A DNA stretch of 64,000 nt from Chloroflexi bacterium TSY (GCA_019217005.1 JAHBNG010000023.1:62001-126000), one strand, 5' to 3'; shown: positions 1-8,573, counted from the stretch's first letter. Made by a program: numbers and translations. Notes: a model not told the origin generated them from the letters alone.

Positions 1-201
1 ACCGAAATCCAGAGTGAAGCGACTATCGGCCACGAAACCGGGACTTACGCACTTTGCCGACGAAACGGACAACTGGTCGATCAAGGTACATACATCGCGC
101 TTTGGCAATGGAAAGAAGATCGCTGGCAGATTTACTACGATCTGTGGCACAGCAGTCGGCTTGCATTGATGGGAAATAGAAAGCGGATAGACGATGGTTA
201 G
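1..201 (+). CDS. SnoaL/DUF4440-like protein, C-terminal part (5' end outside window)
   Basis: Frame 1 is open from the first base to a TAG at 199-201, giving 66 residues. The text resembles the last strands of a nuclear-transport-factor-2 fold of the SnoaL/DUF4440 kind: a Gly/Thr-rich strand, then DQGTYIALWQWKEDRWQIYY, then DLWHSS at the end. In this family the last two strands carry exactly such a 'G.Y..vWk..dgrWki..d.ws' pattern. Members are small ketosteroid-isomerase-like enzymes or binding proteins; substrate cannot be told. The antisense reading frame here is judged a shadow. The N-terminal half lies upstream of the window. Confidence 0.6.
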   Translation, partial: TEIQSEATIGHETGTYALCRRNGQLVDQGTYIALWQWKEDRWQIYYDLWHSSRLALMGNRKRIDDG

Positions 202-312
202 ACATTGATCAGACGGAGGTTAGCTCAGCGGTGCTATAGTCGAGCGACGCCGTCAACCGCTATCTCTCTTCAGAAATTAGCCCCTAATTCATCTCAGAAA
301 GGAGGAGATGGA

Positions 313-720
313 ATGAAACTCAATACTTTCATGACTGCTACAGCTGTCGTTGCGGCACTCTACGGTATCAGATTCGTCCTGATGCCGCGTCAAATTTCCA
401 CGCTCTACGGGATTGAAGCCGACAACGCTTTGCAGTTTACGAATCAGCTCTTTGGTGCGGCTCTCGTTACATTTGCAGTGTTGACCTGGGCAGCCAGAAA
501 TGCTGGTGACTCAGACGCCCGACGAGCTATTGTGATGGCCCTATTCATTGGCCAAAGCATTGGCTTCATCGTCTCTTTGGTCGCCCAACTTCGTGGCGTC
601 GTGAATGGAGTTGGCTGGTCAACCGTCGCAATCTATCTGTTGTTGACGTTGGGTTATGGATATTACCAGGTTACGGGGTCAGCAACTACGAAATCAACGC
701 CCACTTCAGTAAAAGTCTGA
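313..720 (+). CDS. Small four-helix membrane protein of unknown function
   Basis: 135 residues from the ATG at 313, which follows a strong ribosome binding site (AAAGGAGGAG at 299-308). A longer in-frame reading from 205 is possible but begins in low-quality sequence and ignores this site. Four hydrophobic stretches are visible: about residues 5-22, 45-61, 75-95 and 103-122. The motifs LYGIRFVLMP and FGAALVTFAVLTWAAR resemble small uncharacterised integral membrane proteins (DUF4345-like in flavour). The C-terminus is short, polar and Thr/Ser-rich. No neighbour suggests a function. Confidence 0.7.
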   Translation: MKLNTFMTATAVVAALYGIRFVLMPRQISTLYGIEADNALQFTNQLFGAALVTFAVLTWAARNAGDSDARRAIVMALFIGQSIGFIVSLVAQLRGVVNGVGWSTVAIYLLLTLGYGYYQVTGSATTKSTPTSVKV

Positions 721-882
721 GAGATGAAAGTCAGCCTGACAAGGCCATTCCAGAAAAATAAATGCCCGTTGAAAGAGGGGTTTCTCCCTGGAATAGCTAC
801 GGCTTTTCCAGTCGAATTGGGTGATGGTTCACAAATAGATTGGCAAATATTATGAGGAGAGAGCGCACCTTTCCTTTGGAAA

Positions 883-989
883 GGCGTTCTCTATTACACG
901 CAGTAGAGAATCTCGGACCATTTGGCCCGCTCGAGTCTGTTTTGACTGAGAAATGCAGGATTATGTCTACTGCGTGTAATAGAGAACGC
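883..989. repeat. R8 inverted-repeat element (MITE-like), 107 bp
   Basis: The two ends are perfect 24-base inverted repeats, beginning GCGTTCTCTATTACACGCAG on the left and its complement on the right, around a unique centre of about 59 bp. No coding capacity. Single copy in the window. Together with R3 and a word-repeat hairpin it fills the 721-1192 spacer. Confidence 0.75.
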
Positions 990-1028
990 TGCGCCATGCA
1001 TGGCGACTCCGCAGGAATTTGGATCGAC

Positions 1029-1190
1029 TGAGACTAGAGATTAGAGACTTAGTGTTTATCCGAAAAGTTCTGTGACGAACCCTTGTTGGTCAAGAAACTG
1101 GTTGGACTCACAACTACTTTTCGGATAGGTTCTTATCGCCCTGTGCCCCGTCTCCAATCTCTAATCTCCAATCTCTAATCTTCAATCCCA
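1029..1190. repeat. Word-repeat hairpin (TTAGAGAC / TCTCTAAT) with an R3 copy in its loop
   Basis: The left arm (1029-1050) repeats the word AGATTAGAGACTTAG and the right arm (1151-1185) repeats its complement, TCTCCAATCTCTAATC, twice. The arms can pair. The R3 copy at 1058-1126 lies between them. A cognate hairpin made of the same word occurs at 12161-12229. Confidence 0.6.
1058..1126. repeat. R3 inverted-repeat element, copy 1
   Basis: 69 bp bounded by ATCCGAAAAGTTCTGTGACG on the left and CACAACTACTTTTCGGAT on the right. Same family as 19897-19969, 20584-20651 and 29642-29709. Outer 10 bp of the ends are perfectly inverted; the inner parts (TTCTGTGACG versus GTGGTTGTGA) are asymmetric and let orientation be assigned. 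Confidence 0.75.
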
Positions 1191-1192
1191 AA

Positions 1193-2185
1193 ATGACCAA
1201 CTACATCTTCCAACGCCTCGTCTATATGGTGCTCACTTTCTTCATGTTGAGCGTTGTTGTCTTTATCATCATCCAGCTGCCGCCGGGTGATTATCTGGAC
1301 ACTTACATCGTGGCGCTACAAGAACAGGGTGGTTTTGCAGATGAAGCTGAAGTTGAGGCATTGCGTAAACAATTTGGCCTGGATGGGAATGTGGTGGAAC
1401 AATACATACGGTGGCTGGGCAAATTTTTGCGTGGAGATATGGGGCGTTCGTTTGAGTGGAATCAGCCCGTCAATAAATTATTGGCCGAACGGCTTCCCTA
1501 CACAGTGATGCTTTCTTTGATCACGCTCTTTTTTACCTATGTCGTTGCAATACCGATTGGGATCTACGTCGCCACCCGCCAATACAGCTTTGGCGATTAC
1601 TTCTTTTCTGTACTGGGTTTTGTTGGACTGGCTACGCCCAATTTCATGTTGGCTCTGATCCTCATGTTCCTGTTTTTTAGATACTTCGATATCAGCGTTG
1701 GCGGTCTCTTTTCTGCCGAATATGCGCTGGAACCGTGGAGCTTGGGTAAGGTCTGGGATCTCTTCACCCATCTCTGGGTCCCTGTCATTGTGATTGGCAC
1801 AGCAGGTACGGCGGGTATTATCCGCGTGATGCGTGGTACCCTGTTAGACGAACTGGGTAAGCAATATGTCATTACAGCGCGCGCCAAGGGCGTCACGGAA
1901 GGGAAACTGCTCTTTCGCTATCCAGTACGGGTCGCCATCAATCCGATTGTCAGCACTGTCGGCTGGCAACTGCCGCGCATTGTCTCCGGTGAAACCATCG
2001 TCGCAATCGTGTTGAGTCTGCCCACAACGGGGCCGTTGCTGTTCCGCGCGCTGCTCAGCCAAGATATGTTTATGGCAGGTAGCATTGTCATGTTCTTGGG
2101 CATCCTGACACTGATTGGGACGCTGCTGTCGGATATTCTATTGGTCATCGTCGATCCGCGTATTCGTTTTGAAAGTAAGAGCTAA
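1193..2185 (+). CDS. Peptide/nickel-type ABC transporter permease (DppB/OppB family)
   Basis: 330 residues, normal length for the DppB/OppB family. An N-terminal membrane helix (about 9-30) is followed by a periplasmic segment containing GDMGRSFEWNQPV, then about five further helices. The EAA loop that contacts the ATPases is clear at roughly 222-245 (YVITARAKGVTEGKLLFRYP). It forms the membrane channel with the DppC-like permease encoded at 3090. The ATG at 1193 follows a spacer of repeats without a strong ribosome binding site. No substrate-binding protein gene is in view, so the substrate (oligopeptide, sugar oligomer or metal) is open. Confidence 0.92.
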   Translation: MTNYIFQRLVYMVLTFFMLSVVVFIIIQLPPGDYLDTYIVALQEQGGFADEAEVEALRKQFGLDGNVVEQYIRWLGKFLRGDMGRSFEWNQPVNKLLAERLPYTVMLSLITLFFTYVVAIPIGIYVATRQYSFGDYFFSVLGFVGLATPNFMLALILMFLFFRYFDISVGGLFSAEYALEPWSLGKVWDLFTHLWVPVIVIGTAGTAGIIRVMRGTLLDELGKQYVITARAKGVTEGKLLFRYPVRVAINPIVSTVGWQLPRIVSGETIVAIVLSLPTTGPLLFRALLSQDMFMAGSIVMFLGILTLIGTLLSDILLVIVDPRIRFESKS

Positions 2186-2487
2186 GCCTATGTTTGCGCT
2201 TCGAGGAATGACTATTTCCAATGTTTTCTTTGGTTCTTGCAAAATACTACAGCGGATTCGGATACAAACGGATTTTTTTGCTTCGCATACGAGCATTCTT
2301 GCGCGAGACCCATCACACTCGTAGACGAAAGTGCAATCCATTCCTATCTAAATCTGTTGTAGTATGTGTCGAAATAGCGAACCATAGAATTCACGAGAAT
2401 TAAAGAAACGACGATGACCGAATATCTCTGTTGTGGACCAATCCTATATTGCATCGAGGAGACCACGATTGATCACAATTACGCTTT
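2186..2487. other. Spacer without a supported gene
   Basis: Short open frames here have no family resemblance or ribosome binding site. A weak inverted repeat pairs ATACTACAG near 2245 with CTGTTGTAGTAT near 2352. The spacer separates the two permease genes of what is normally one uninterrupted operon, so it probably arrived with, or was made by, the BrnT/BrnA insertion. Confidence 0.5.
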
Positions 2488-2516
2488 TTGTCGTAAAATG
2501 GTATAAAAATTATACA
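2488..2516 (+). promoter_or_regulatory. Promoter and palindromic operator of the brnTA pair
   Basis: A -35-like TTGTCG (2488-2493) and a -10-like TATACA (2511-2516) are 17 bp apart. Overlapping the -10 is a perfect palindrome, GTATAA-AAA-TTATAC, at 2501-2515. BrnA antitoxins are known to autorepress their operon by binding the promoter, so this palindrome is a good operator candidate. The -10 ends only 5 bp before the brnT ATG, which predicts a leaderless or nearly leaderless transcript. Confidence 0.6.
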
Positions 2517-2521
2517 ATTCG

Positions 2522-2800
2522 ATGTTGAGAATTCAATGGGACGAAGACAAGCGACAAAGCGTTCTCAATCGTCGCAATATTGATTTTGCGCAGATTACTG
2601 AACTTTTTTCCTTACCCTATATTGAGGACCAACGAAACGATGAACCGGAACAGTACAGAGTGATTGGTTTCATTGGAAACCGACTTGTGACATTCATTGT
2701 AGAATATCGCCAAGATGAGCAAGACGAATATATCTGGGTTGTAACAGCCTGGAATTCAACAAGACAGGAACAGCAAGATTATGAATACGAAACAAGCTAA
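2522..2800 (+). CDS. brnT: BrnT-family toxin (RelE-like ribonuclease)
   Basis: 92 residues, matching the BrnT length. It opens with the family pattern IQWDEDKRQSVLNRRNIDF (compare 'WDeaKa..Nl.KHgvdF' in BrnT), followed by the V-I-G strand and a C-terminal RQ-EQQDYE helix. BrnT toxins are ribosome-independent RNases that stop growth when free of BrnA. It overlaps the next gene by 20 bp, the usual brnTA arrangement, and starts 5 bp after a candidate -10 box. The usual C-terminal Arg-rich signature is present only weakly (WNSTRQEQQDY), so activity is not certain. Confidence 0.85.
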   Translation: MLRIQWDEDKRQSVLNRRNIDFAQITELFSLPYIEDQRNDEPEQYRVIGFIGNRLVTFIVEYRQDEQDEYIWVVTAWNSTRQEQQDYEYETS

Positions 2801-3047
2801 ACAATCGAAGGTGGCCAACATTGACGAAATCGCGGAACAGGCCGAGCGTGGAGAAGATGTTTCCAAGCATTTCACGAATCAGTACGCTGCAAAGCAGCGT
2901 GTGAATATCGATTTTCCTCTCAATTTGCTGCGCGCAATCGATGCCGAATGTCAGCGTATCGGTGTCACGCGTCAGGCATGGATCAAGATGGTCTGCGATG
3001 AAAGACTCCGCCAAGTTCACATGATTTATGCCAATTCTGTCCAGTAG
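2781..3047 (+). CDS. brnA: BrnA-like antitoxin with ribbon-helix-helix end
   Basis: 88 residues, overlapping brnT by 20 bp. The N-terminal part is charged and flexible (AEQAERGEDVSKHF), typical of a toxin-wrapping segment. The C-terminal half, RVNIDFPLNLLRAIDAECQR then IGVTRQAWIKM, is a ribbon-helix-helix DNA-binding unit: one strand and two helices. It should neutralise BrnT and repress the promoter at 2488-2516. Translational coupling to brnT is likely. The pair interrupts the peptide-transporter operon. Confidence 0.85.
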   Translation: MNTKQAKQSKVANIDEIAEQAERGEDVSKHFTNQYAAKQRVNIDFPLNLLRAIDAECQRIGVTRQAWIKMVCDERLRQVHMIYANSVQ

Positions 3048-3089
3048 GACCAGATCCTCTACAGATAGTTCCAACAGCATAGATGCTTT

Positions 3090-4232
3090 ATGACAGCCGT
3101 GACGAGCGCACCACGTGGAATCGAACCACAAAGCACCGAAATTACAGCAGAAGAGCGTTACTACCTGGCCTCCCAATGGCAGTTGATGTGGCGCAAGTTC
3201 AAGAGACACCGGTTGGCGGTTGTTTCGACTGTACTGCTGGCGCTGCTTTATGTCATCGCCCTCACCTATGAATTCTGGGTTCCCTATGGCAGGCTTACCC
3301 AGCACAGCGATTTTCTCGATGCCCCGCCAACCCGTATCCACTTTGTTGATGGTGAAGGTCAATTTCGCGGTCCCTTTGTCTATGGACTCGAGGGAGAAAT
3401 TGACTTTGAGACTTTTACTCGTGTCTATACGGAAGACCCATCACAAATCTATCCGATTCGTTTTTTCGAAAAAGGTGAATCCTATCGGCTTTGGGGTATC
3501 CTGCCGTTGGAGACCCATTTCTTTGTTCCTGAAGGGGAAGGGCGCATCTTTTTGTTTGGCACAGATTCGTTGGGGCGCGATCTCTTTTCACGCACGCTGG
3601 CCGGGGCGCGTATCAGTCTTTCTGTCGGACTGGTCGGGGTTGCGCTCAGCTTTATTCTTGGCTGTCTTTTGGGTGGCATCTCCGGCTATTTCGGGGGGAC
3701 TGTCGATCTGATTATCCAGCGCATCATTGAGTTCCTCATCTCGATTCCGACAATTCCGCTGTGGATGGCGCTGAGTGCAGCCGTGCCCCCGCGCTGGGAG
3801 CCGATTCGGGTCTATTTTGCCATTACGATCATTTTATCCATTATCGGTTGGGCGGGGCTGGCCCGGGTTGTGCGTGGTAAGCTGCTCGAACTGCGTGAAT
3901 CCGACTTCGTGATTGCGGCCAGGGTGGCGGGGTCCAGCAACATGCAGGTCATTGTCGAGCATCTCTTGCCCGGCTTTATGAGCTACCTGATCGTTCACCT
4001 GACGCTAGCAATTCCCAACATGATCTTGGGCGAAACGGCCCTTAGCTTTTTGGGGCTAGGTATTCGTCCTCCCGCAGTCAGTTGGGGCACATTGTTACAG
4101 GATGCTCAGAATGTACGGAGCGTGGCCATTCATCCCTGGATGTTGATTCCCGGATTGTTTGTCATAGCGACAGTGCTATTGTTCAATTTCATTGGTGATG
4201 GGCTGCGCGACGCGGCGGATCCGTATAAATGA
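3090..4232 (+). CDS. Peptide/nickel-type ABC transporter permease (DppC/OppC family)
   Basis: 380 residues, longer than the usual 290-320 because a periplasmic insert of about 100 residues (roughly 65-160) lies between the first helix and the FGTDSLGRDLFSR motif that normally follows soon after it. Such inserts are common in DppC proteins of Chloroflexota and Gram-positive relatives. The EAA loop is at about 278-300 (SDFVIAARVAGSSNMQVIVE), followed by ETALSFLGLGI. It pairs with the permease at 1193 and the ATPases at 4325 and 5431. The BrnTA pair lies immediately upstream, so expression may run from that promoter as well as from the original one. Confidence 0.92.
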   Translation: MTAVTSAPRGIEPQSTEITAEERYYLASQWQLMWRKFKRHRLAVVSTVLLALLYVIALTYEFWVPYGRLTQHSDFLDAPPTRIHFVDGEGQFRGPFVYGLEGEIDFETFTRVYTEDPSQIYPIRFFEKGESYRLWGILPLETHFFVPEGEGRIFLFGTDSLGRDLFSRTLAGARISLSVGLVGVALSFILGCLLGGISGYFGGTVDLIIQRIIEFLISIPTIPLWMALSAAVPPRWEPIRVYFAITIILSIIGWAGLARVVRGKLLELRESDFVIAARVAGSSNMQVIVEHLLPGFMSYLIVHLTLAIPNMILGETALSFLGLGIRPPAVSWGTLLQDAQNVRSVAIHPWMLIPGLFVIATVLLFNFIGDGLRDAADPYK

Positions 4233-4324
4233 GTTAGTCAGTTGGTTAGTTGGTTAGTTTGTTGGCTAATCGCGTGGCTCACCATAAACCAATTAACAAA
4301 CCAGCGAACCAATTAACGACAAAA
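4233..4324. repeat. Word-repeat hairpin (GTTAGTTG / CAATTAAC)
   Basis: The left arm repeats GTTGGTTAG (4238-4267) and the right arm repeats ACCAATTAAC (4285-4319). The arms are complementary and form a hairpin between two operon genes. Because an open frame runs through it in phase with the downstream ATPase, an automatic start at 4250 is likely to be wrong. Confidence 0.6.
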
Positions 4325-5320
4325 ATGTCCGATCAAGATCTGGTTCTGGAAATCAAAAATCTACGCACCTACTTTCCTCTGGAAGAGGGAATGCTGAAGG
4401 CGGTAGACGGCGTGTCGTTGTCCATTCTTCGCAACCGTACCTTGGGCATTGTGGGCGAATCGGGTTGTGGCAAGAGCGTGACGGCACAGTCGATCCTGCG
4501 CATTGTGCCTCCGCCGGGGGAAATCACGGGTGAGATTCTTCTGCACAAGAACGGTCAGGTAATCGATCTTGTTTCGCTGTCACCTTCGGGCGCAGCGATC
4601 CGCGACGTGCGTGGCCGCGATATCTCAATGATCTTCCAGGAGCCGATGACCGCCTTCTCGCCTGTTCACACCATCGGCTTTCAGATTATGGAGGCCATCT
4701 TGGTCCATGAAGAAAGCGTAACCAAGGCAGAAGCGCGCGAACAGGCGATTTCACTCTTGAGTCAAGTTGGCATCCCCATACCCGAGGAGCGAGTGGATGC
4801 CTATCCTCACCAACTTTCGGGCGGGATGCGCCAGCGAGCGATGATCGCCATGGCGCTCGCACTGAAGCCTATGCTTCTCATCGCCGACGAACCAACTACG
4901 GCACTGGATGTCACCATTCAAGCCCAGATTTTACGCTTGATGAAGAACTTACAAACCGAGATTGGCATGTCGATCATGTTTATTACCCACGACCTGGGCG
5001 TGATCGCCAACATGGCCGATGAGGTTGCTGTAATGTACTTGGGCAGAGTGGTCGAGTACGGTCGCGTACGCCAGATTTTTCGCAATCCACAACACCCCTA
5101 CACCCAGGCGCTGATGCGGTCGATTCCCAAGGTGGGACGCAAAGCGCGGGTACGCCTGGAGGCCATTGAAGGTATCGTGCCGATTCCTCTCGACCCACCA
5201 GATGCTTGTCCGTTCACCAACCGCTGTTCGCAATTTATCCCAGATCGATGCGATGATGGGGTTCCGGATTTTGTTGAAACAGAGAAAGGTCACCAGGTGC
5301 GCTGTGTGTTGTATGAGTGA
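4325..5320 (+). CDS. ABC transporter ATPase of the peptide importer (DppD/OppD family)
   Basis: 331 residues from the ATG at 4325. An upstream in-frame ATG at 4250 would translate the repeat hairpin and is rejected. Walker A is GESGCGKS (about residue 44), Q-loop [11 protein letters not shown], signature LSGGMRQR, Walker [13 protein letters not shown], and switch histidine THD. The C-terminal oligopeptide-transporter domain carries the family cysteines in ACPFTNRCS and the final RC. It should form a heterodimer with the ATPase at 5431 and energise the permease pair encoded at 1193 and 3090. Confidence 0.93.
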   Translation: MSDQDLVLEIKNLRTYFPLEEGMLKAVDGVSLSILRNRTLGIVGESGCGKSVTAQSILRIVPPPGEITGEILLHKNGQVIDLVSLSPSGAAIRDVRGRDISMIFQEPMTAFSPVHTIGFQIMEAILVHEESVTKAEAREQAISLLSQVGIPIPEERVDAYPHQLSGGMRQRAMIAMALALKPMLLIADEPTTALDVTIQAQILRLMKNLQTEIGMSIMFITHDLGVIANMADEVAVMYLGRVVEYGRVRQIFRNPQHPYTQALMRSIPKVGRKARVRLEAIEGIVPIPLDPPDACPFTNRCSQFIPDRCDDGVPDFVETEKGHQVRCVLYE

Positions 5321-5343
5321 CTAATAGCGACGATTGGCCGAAT

Positions 5344-5395
5344 GTTGCCATCTTGCAACTTTGCAACCTTGCAACTGTGCCACAACTTGTCGGTT
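5344..5395. repeat. Word-repeat tract (TTGCAACC)
   Basis: Three to four copies of TTGCAAC(T/C)(T) in a row in the spacer between the two ATPase genes. The same word, in inverted pairs, flanks the 3' end of the operon at 6478-6598. Confidence 0.55.
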
Positions 5396-5430
5396 TGAGG
5401 CCAAACTTCGCTGCACACTGATGGTGAAGG

Positions 5431-6441
5431 ATGAAACCAGACACTCTATTAGAAGTATATGGTTTAAAAAAATATTTTCCCATTGAGAAAGGTTTCTGGC
5501 GGCGCGTTGTCGGTCATGTGCGGGCCGTGGATGATGTGAGCCTGAGCATCCCTGCCGGGCAGACATTGGGGTTGGTCGGCGAATCCGGCTGTGGCAAGAC
5601 GACATTGGGACGTTGCGTCATCCGCGCCATCGAACCAAGTGCCGGGCAGGTGTCGTTGCGGGTCAACGGGCAGGAAGTCGATTTGACGAGCCTGGATGCC
5701 AGAGAACTGCGCACCATGCAGCGACACATGCAGATGGTCTTCCAAGATCCTTATGCCAGCTTGGACCCGCGCAAAACAGTGCTGGATATTGTGGGCGAAC
5801 CGCTGCGCGTCAACAAGATCGCAACGGGAGCCGAGTTGGAGCAACGAGTGCGTGATCTGATCGATCTGGTGGGGCTGGATGTTAAATATCTCAAACGCTA
5901 TCCTCATGCTTTCAGTGGTGGGCAACGCCAGCGCATTGGCATCGCACGCGCATTGAGTGTCCATCCGCAGTTGATTGTTTGTGATGAACCGGTCTCAGCG
6001 TTAGATGTTTCGGTCCAGGCCCAGATTCTGAACTTATTGCAGGATCTGCAGGCTGAGTTTAAGCTGACCTATCTCTTTGTCGCCCACGATCTGAGCGTGA
6101 TCGAACACATTGCGGATCAGGTTGCCGTTATGTATGTCGGCAAGGTAGTTGAGCAGGCCGAAACGGAGGAGTTATTTCTCCATCCTCGACATCCTTATAC
6201 CGAAGCGTTGCTTTCTGCGATTCCCAAACCGGATCCAGATCAGCCGATGGATGAAATTACGCTGGAAGGAGAGGTACCCAGTCCAGCCAATCCGCCGTCT
6301 GGCTGTACCTTTCATCCGCGTTGCAAATATGTGCAGCAGATCTGCCGAGAGGAGACTCCCGACTTGACGGAGATCACCCCCGACCATTATGCCGCTTGCC
6401 ACTTTGCGCAGGAATTGACGCTCCAGGGCGTTACAGATTAG
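5431..6441 (+). CDS. ABC transporter ATPase of the peptide importer (DppF/OppF family)
   Basis: 336 residues with a ribosome binding site GAAGG six bases before the ATG. Walker A GESGCGKTT, Q-loop VFQDPYASLDPR, signature FSGGQRQR, Walker B LIVCDEPVSALD and AHD are all intact. The C-terminal domain has the OppF cysteine pattern (GCTFHPRCKYVQQIC, later C in AACHF). VGHVRAVDDVSL before Walker A is typical of the F-type partner. It completes the set: two permeases and two ATPases at 1193-6441. The periplasmic binding protein must be encoded elsewhere. Confidence 0.93.
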   Translation: MKPDTLLEVYGLKKYFPIEKGFWRRVVGHVRAVDDVSLSIPAGQTLGLVGESGCGKTTLGRCVIRAIEPSAGQVSLRVNGQEVDLTSLDARELRTMQRHMQMVFQDPYASLDPRKTVLDIVGEPLRVNKIATGAELEQRVRDLIDLVGLDVKYLKRYPHAFSGGQRQRIGIARALSVHPQLIVCDEPVSALDVSVQAQILNLLQDLQAEFKLTYLFVAHDLSVIEHIADQVAVMYVGKVVEQAETEELFLHPRHPYTEALLSAIPKPDPDQPMDEITLEGEVPSPANPPSGCTFHPRCKYVQQICREETPDLTEITPDHYAACHFAQELTLQGVTD

Positions 6442-6477
6442 TATCTTATCAACCAATTTCTTGCACATTGGGCGAGA

Positions 6478-6598
6478 AGTTGCAAGGTTGCAGAGTTGAA
6501 AAGACGCTTTGGGTATTGGAGCCTGTTCTCATGCAAATCGAGTCTATTCTTTGGAGCAGACGAGATTCTCTGTAACCACCTTGCAACCTTGTAACTCT
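6478..6598. repeat. Word-repeat hairpin (GTTGCAAG / CTTGCAAC) after the transporter operon
   Basis: The left arm AGTTGCAAGGTTGCAGAGTT and the right arm ACCTTGCAACCTTGTAACTC are inverted copies separated by about 75 bp. The position just downstream of the last operon gene would suit an RNA stem, but there is no T-tract to call a terminator. Confidence 0.5.
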
Positions 6599-6712
6599 TC
6601 TGGCTTGGTAGCGAAGCGGCCTTGGCCAGGTTAGGGATTAGGGCGATAATATGGCCGAAACAGACAGTCCTCTAAAACGTTTGGTCAAAACGAAGATGAG
6701 AATGTTGTAAAG

Positions 6713-7042
6713 ATGGGAGAAAAACTAATTGAATACGATGAGTTACTGCTAGATACACCGTATCTGCGTCGGATTCGTGAAGAAGGCCGTGAAGAAGGAA
6801 TCCATGAAGGAGCGACCAAAACACTATGTCGTAAAATTCTAGATGCTTTTGTTTGGCACTTCGATCCATCTGTACCTGTCTATCGAGAAGTCGAAAAGCA
6901 TTTGACGAAAATTGCATCTGAGAATGAACTGGACGAATTATTTACGGCAGTGTTGCAATCTGCGAAAATGGATGATTCCCTGGCAGTTCTGCAGGAAATG
7001 GTCGAACGTAATGAAGTGGATGAGGCAGATGCATGTCGCTGA
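6713..7042 (+). CDS. Hypothetical protein resembling the C-terminal tail of Rpn/PD-(D/E)XK-type proteins
   Basis: 109 residues. The start LIEYDELLLDTPYLRRIREE and the glutamate/arginine-rich turn GREEGIHEGATKTL look like the C-terminal tail that follows the nuclease domain in Rpn (YhgA-like, transposase_31) proteins, which end in a 'EGREEGREEG' helix. The nuclease domain itself is missing, so this may be a truncated remnant or a stand-alone tail gene. The rest is helical and acidic. It overlaps the following small membrane-protein gene by 10 bp. Confidence 0.45.
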   Translation: MGEKLIEYDELLLDTPYLRRIREEGREEGIHEGATKTLCRKILDAFVWHFDPSVPVYREVEKHLTKIASENELDELFTAVLQSAKMDDSLAVLQEMVERNEVDEADACR

Positions 7043-7446
7043 TCTTGTTTTGGACGCTACTCTGGTTCCTTGGTATAGGCATTTTTCTCTATCTCATGCT
7101 GAGATTGATACGGTGGACGACGATTCGTTTGAGCCAGCGAGTCGAAGCCAATGTGCGGGCCGCTGAGTGCATCGTGAACGAAGAACGCGTGCCCGATGGA
7201 TGGATAGAGTCCTATCAATCAAAGATCGATGCAGTGCGTCATAACGGCGGATCCGAGAGCGAAATCGAGCATATCGGCCAACGGGAATATGCACGCTGCT
7301 TGCGTCAGTTAGATGATTTGATCAAGTTCTTTAACGAAAGTAACATGGTTGACAGCATAGAGTCACGGCATATTTTGATAAATAGTCTCCAAAATCAACG
7401 GGATCGTTGGGCGGCCATCGGTTGGCGCGGTCTATTGGAAACTTAA
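7033..7446 (+). CDS. Hypothetical protein with one N-terminal membrane helix
   Basis: 137 residues. A strongly hydrophobic helix occupies about residues 3-24; the rest is soluble, charged and predicted helical. No family is recognised. The start overlaps the end of the upstream gene by 10 bp, which implies coupling. An R2 element begins six bases after the stop codon. Confidence 0.55.
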   Translation: MSLILFWTLLWFLGIGIFLYLMLRLIRWTTIRLSQRVEANVRAAECIVNEERVPDGWIESYQSKIDAVRHNGGSESEIEHIGQREYARCLRQLDDLIKFFNESNMVDSIESRHILINSLQNQRDRWAAIGWRGLLET

Positions 7447-7451
7447 AGACA

Positions 7452-7526
7452 GTGTGTCCCAAAGTGTGTAAATGCAGACCTATCAGTCAGAGAACCTACT
7501 CCATTTACACACTTTGTGGTACGCAC
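7452..7526. repeat. R2 inverted-repeat element, copy 1 (75 bp)
   Basis: Ends are GTGTGTCCCAAAGTGTGTAA and TTTACACACTTTGTGGTACG, imperfect inverted repeats of about 24 bp around a non-coding centre. A second copy of the same length lies at 52890-52964. It occupies nearly all of the spacer before the Gfo/Idh/MocA gene. Confidence 0.75.
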
Positions 7527-7547
7527 CCAACTTATAGGACAAACGGA

Positions 7548-8573
7548 ATGTTACAAGCAGGAATCATCGGTTGTGGCGGCATCACCGAGCGACGGCATGG
7601 TCCGGTCTTGGCGAGCTTGGCCGGTCGGGTGAAGCTGGTGGCGTTAGCGGATCTGGCAGAAGAACGCGTGGCGTTGATGGGCCAAAAACTTGGCTTCTCC
7701 CCAGACCATCAATACAGCGACTACGAAACAATGTTGACAAACGAGTCGCTGGATCTGGTTCATATCTGCACTCCTCACAATCTGCACGAACCCCAGGCGA
7801 TTGCTGCCATGCAAGCAGGGGCGCATGTGTTGCTGGAGAAACCGATTGCCACCTCTATCGAGGAAGCCGATCGGATGATTGCGGCGGCGCAACAGACGAA
7901 TCGCAAGCTAACCATCAGCCACAATCAGATCTTCTCACCTGCTTCGCAGACGGTGACCCAGCAGATTCGTGCCGGTGACATTGGCAACGTATTCCTGGTG
8001 CGTAGCGAAGGATTTGGGCGGACCCACGTGGTGGGGCGCGGTGAGAGCCAACACTGGCGCACCAGTCCAACGGCTGGAGGCGGCGGTCCCCTCATCGACA
8101 ACGGGTATCATCAGGTCTATCGCACCGTCGATTGGGTCGGCTCACGTGTGAAGCGTGTCTACGCTCGCATCGGTCGCCATGTGCATGACATCTCCGTGGA
8201 GGATATGGCCCTACTCCTCATCGAGCATGAAAACGGCGCAACGACCTCTCTACAGACTGGTTGGTGTGCACCAGCCGGAGCGATCGGGATGGACGAAATT
8301 TTTGGCACCGCTGGGCAGATTCGCTTTGCGTTTCGGGATGAAAACCCGGTGGCCGTCTGGCAGACAGCAGTTGGCGAGTGGGCCTATCCTACGGTCCAAA
8401 AAGAAGGCAGGGATGAGTTGGGGTTTCCCGTGTTGGTCAGGGAGTTTGTGAAGGCCATCGAAACGGACGGACCGGTACCAGTAACGGGTGAGGCGTCACG
8501 TCATGCCCTGTCTGTAGTTTTGTGTGCTTATGAGTCTGGAAAAAGTGGTCAACCGATTGATGTATCTAGCTAG
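7548..8573 (+). CDS. Gfo/Idh/MocA family NAD(P)-dependent oxidoreductase
   Basis: 341 residues from the ATG at 7548; the longer frame upstream would translate the R2 element. A Rossmann fold starts at once (AGIIGCGGITERRHGP), the second-sphere motif HICTPHNLH follows, and the catalytic-type EKPIA is at about residue 95. The C-terminal alpha/beta domain contains GGGPLIDNGYHQVYRTVDW. Enzymes of this family oxidise or epimerise sugars, inositols and amino sugars with NAD(P). It heads a run of catabolic genes, so a polyol or sugar derivative is the likely substrate class. Confidence 0.9.
   Translation: MLQAGIIGCGGITERRHGPVLASLAGRVKLVALADLAEERVALMGQKLGFSPDHQYSDYETMLTNESLDLVHICTPHNLHEPQAIAAMQAGAHVLLEKPIATSIEEADRMIAAAQQTNRKLTISHNQIFSPASQTVTQQIRAGDIGNVFLVRSEGFGRTHVVGRGESQHWRTSPTAGGGGPLIDNGYHQVYRTVDWVGSRVKRVYARIGRHVHDISVEDMALLLIEHENGATTSLQTGWCAPAGAIGMDEIFGTAGQIRFAFRDENPVAVWQTAVGEWAYPTVQKEGRDELGFPVLVREFVKAIETDGPVPVTGEASRHALSVVLCAYESGKSGQPIDVSS

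Noticed and set aside
2694..3362. 222-codon minus frame across brnTA and dppC
   Set aside because: Covers three plus-strand genes and reads no known domain.
4250..4324. Upstream start for the DppD-like ATPase at 4250
   Set aside because: It would translate the GTTAG/CAATTAAC hairpin; the conserved protein begins at 4325.
5464..5964. 166-codon frame antisense to the DppF-like ATPase
   Set aside because: Complement of a conserved ATPase gene, no ribosome binding site, no domain; shadow.
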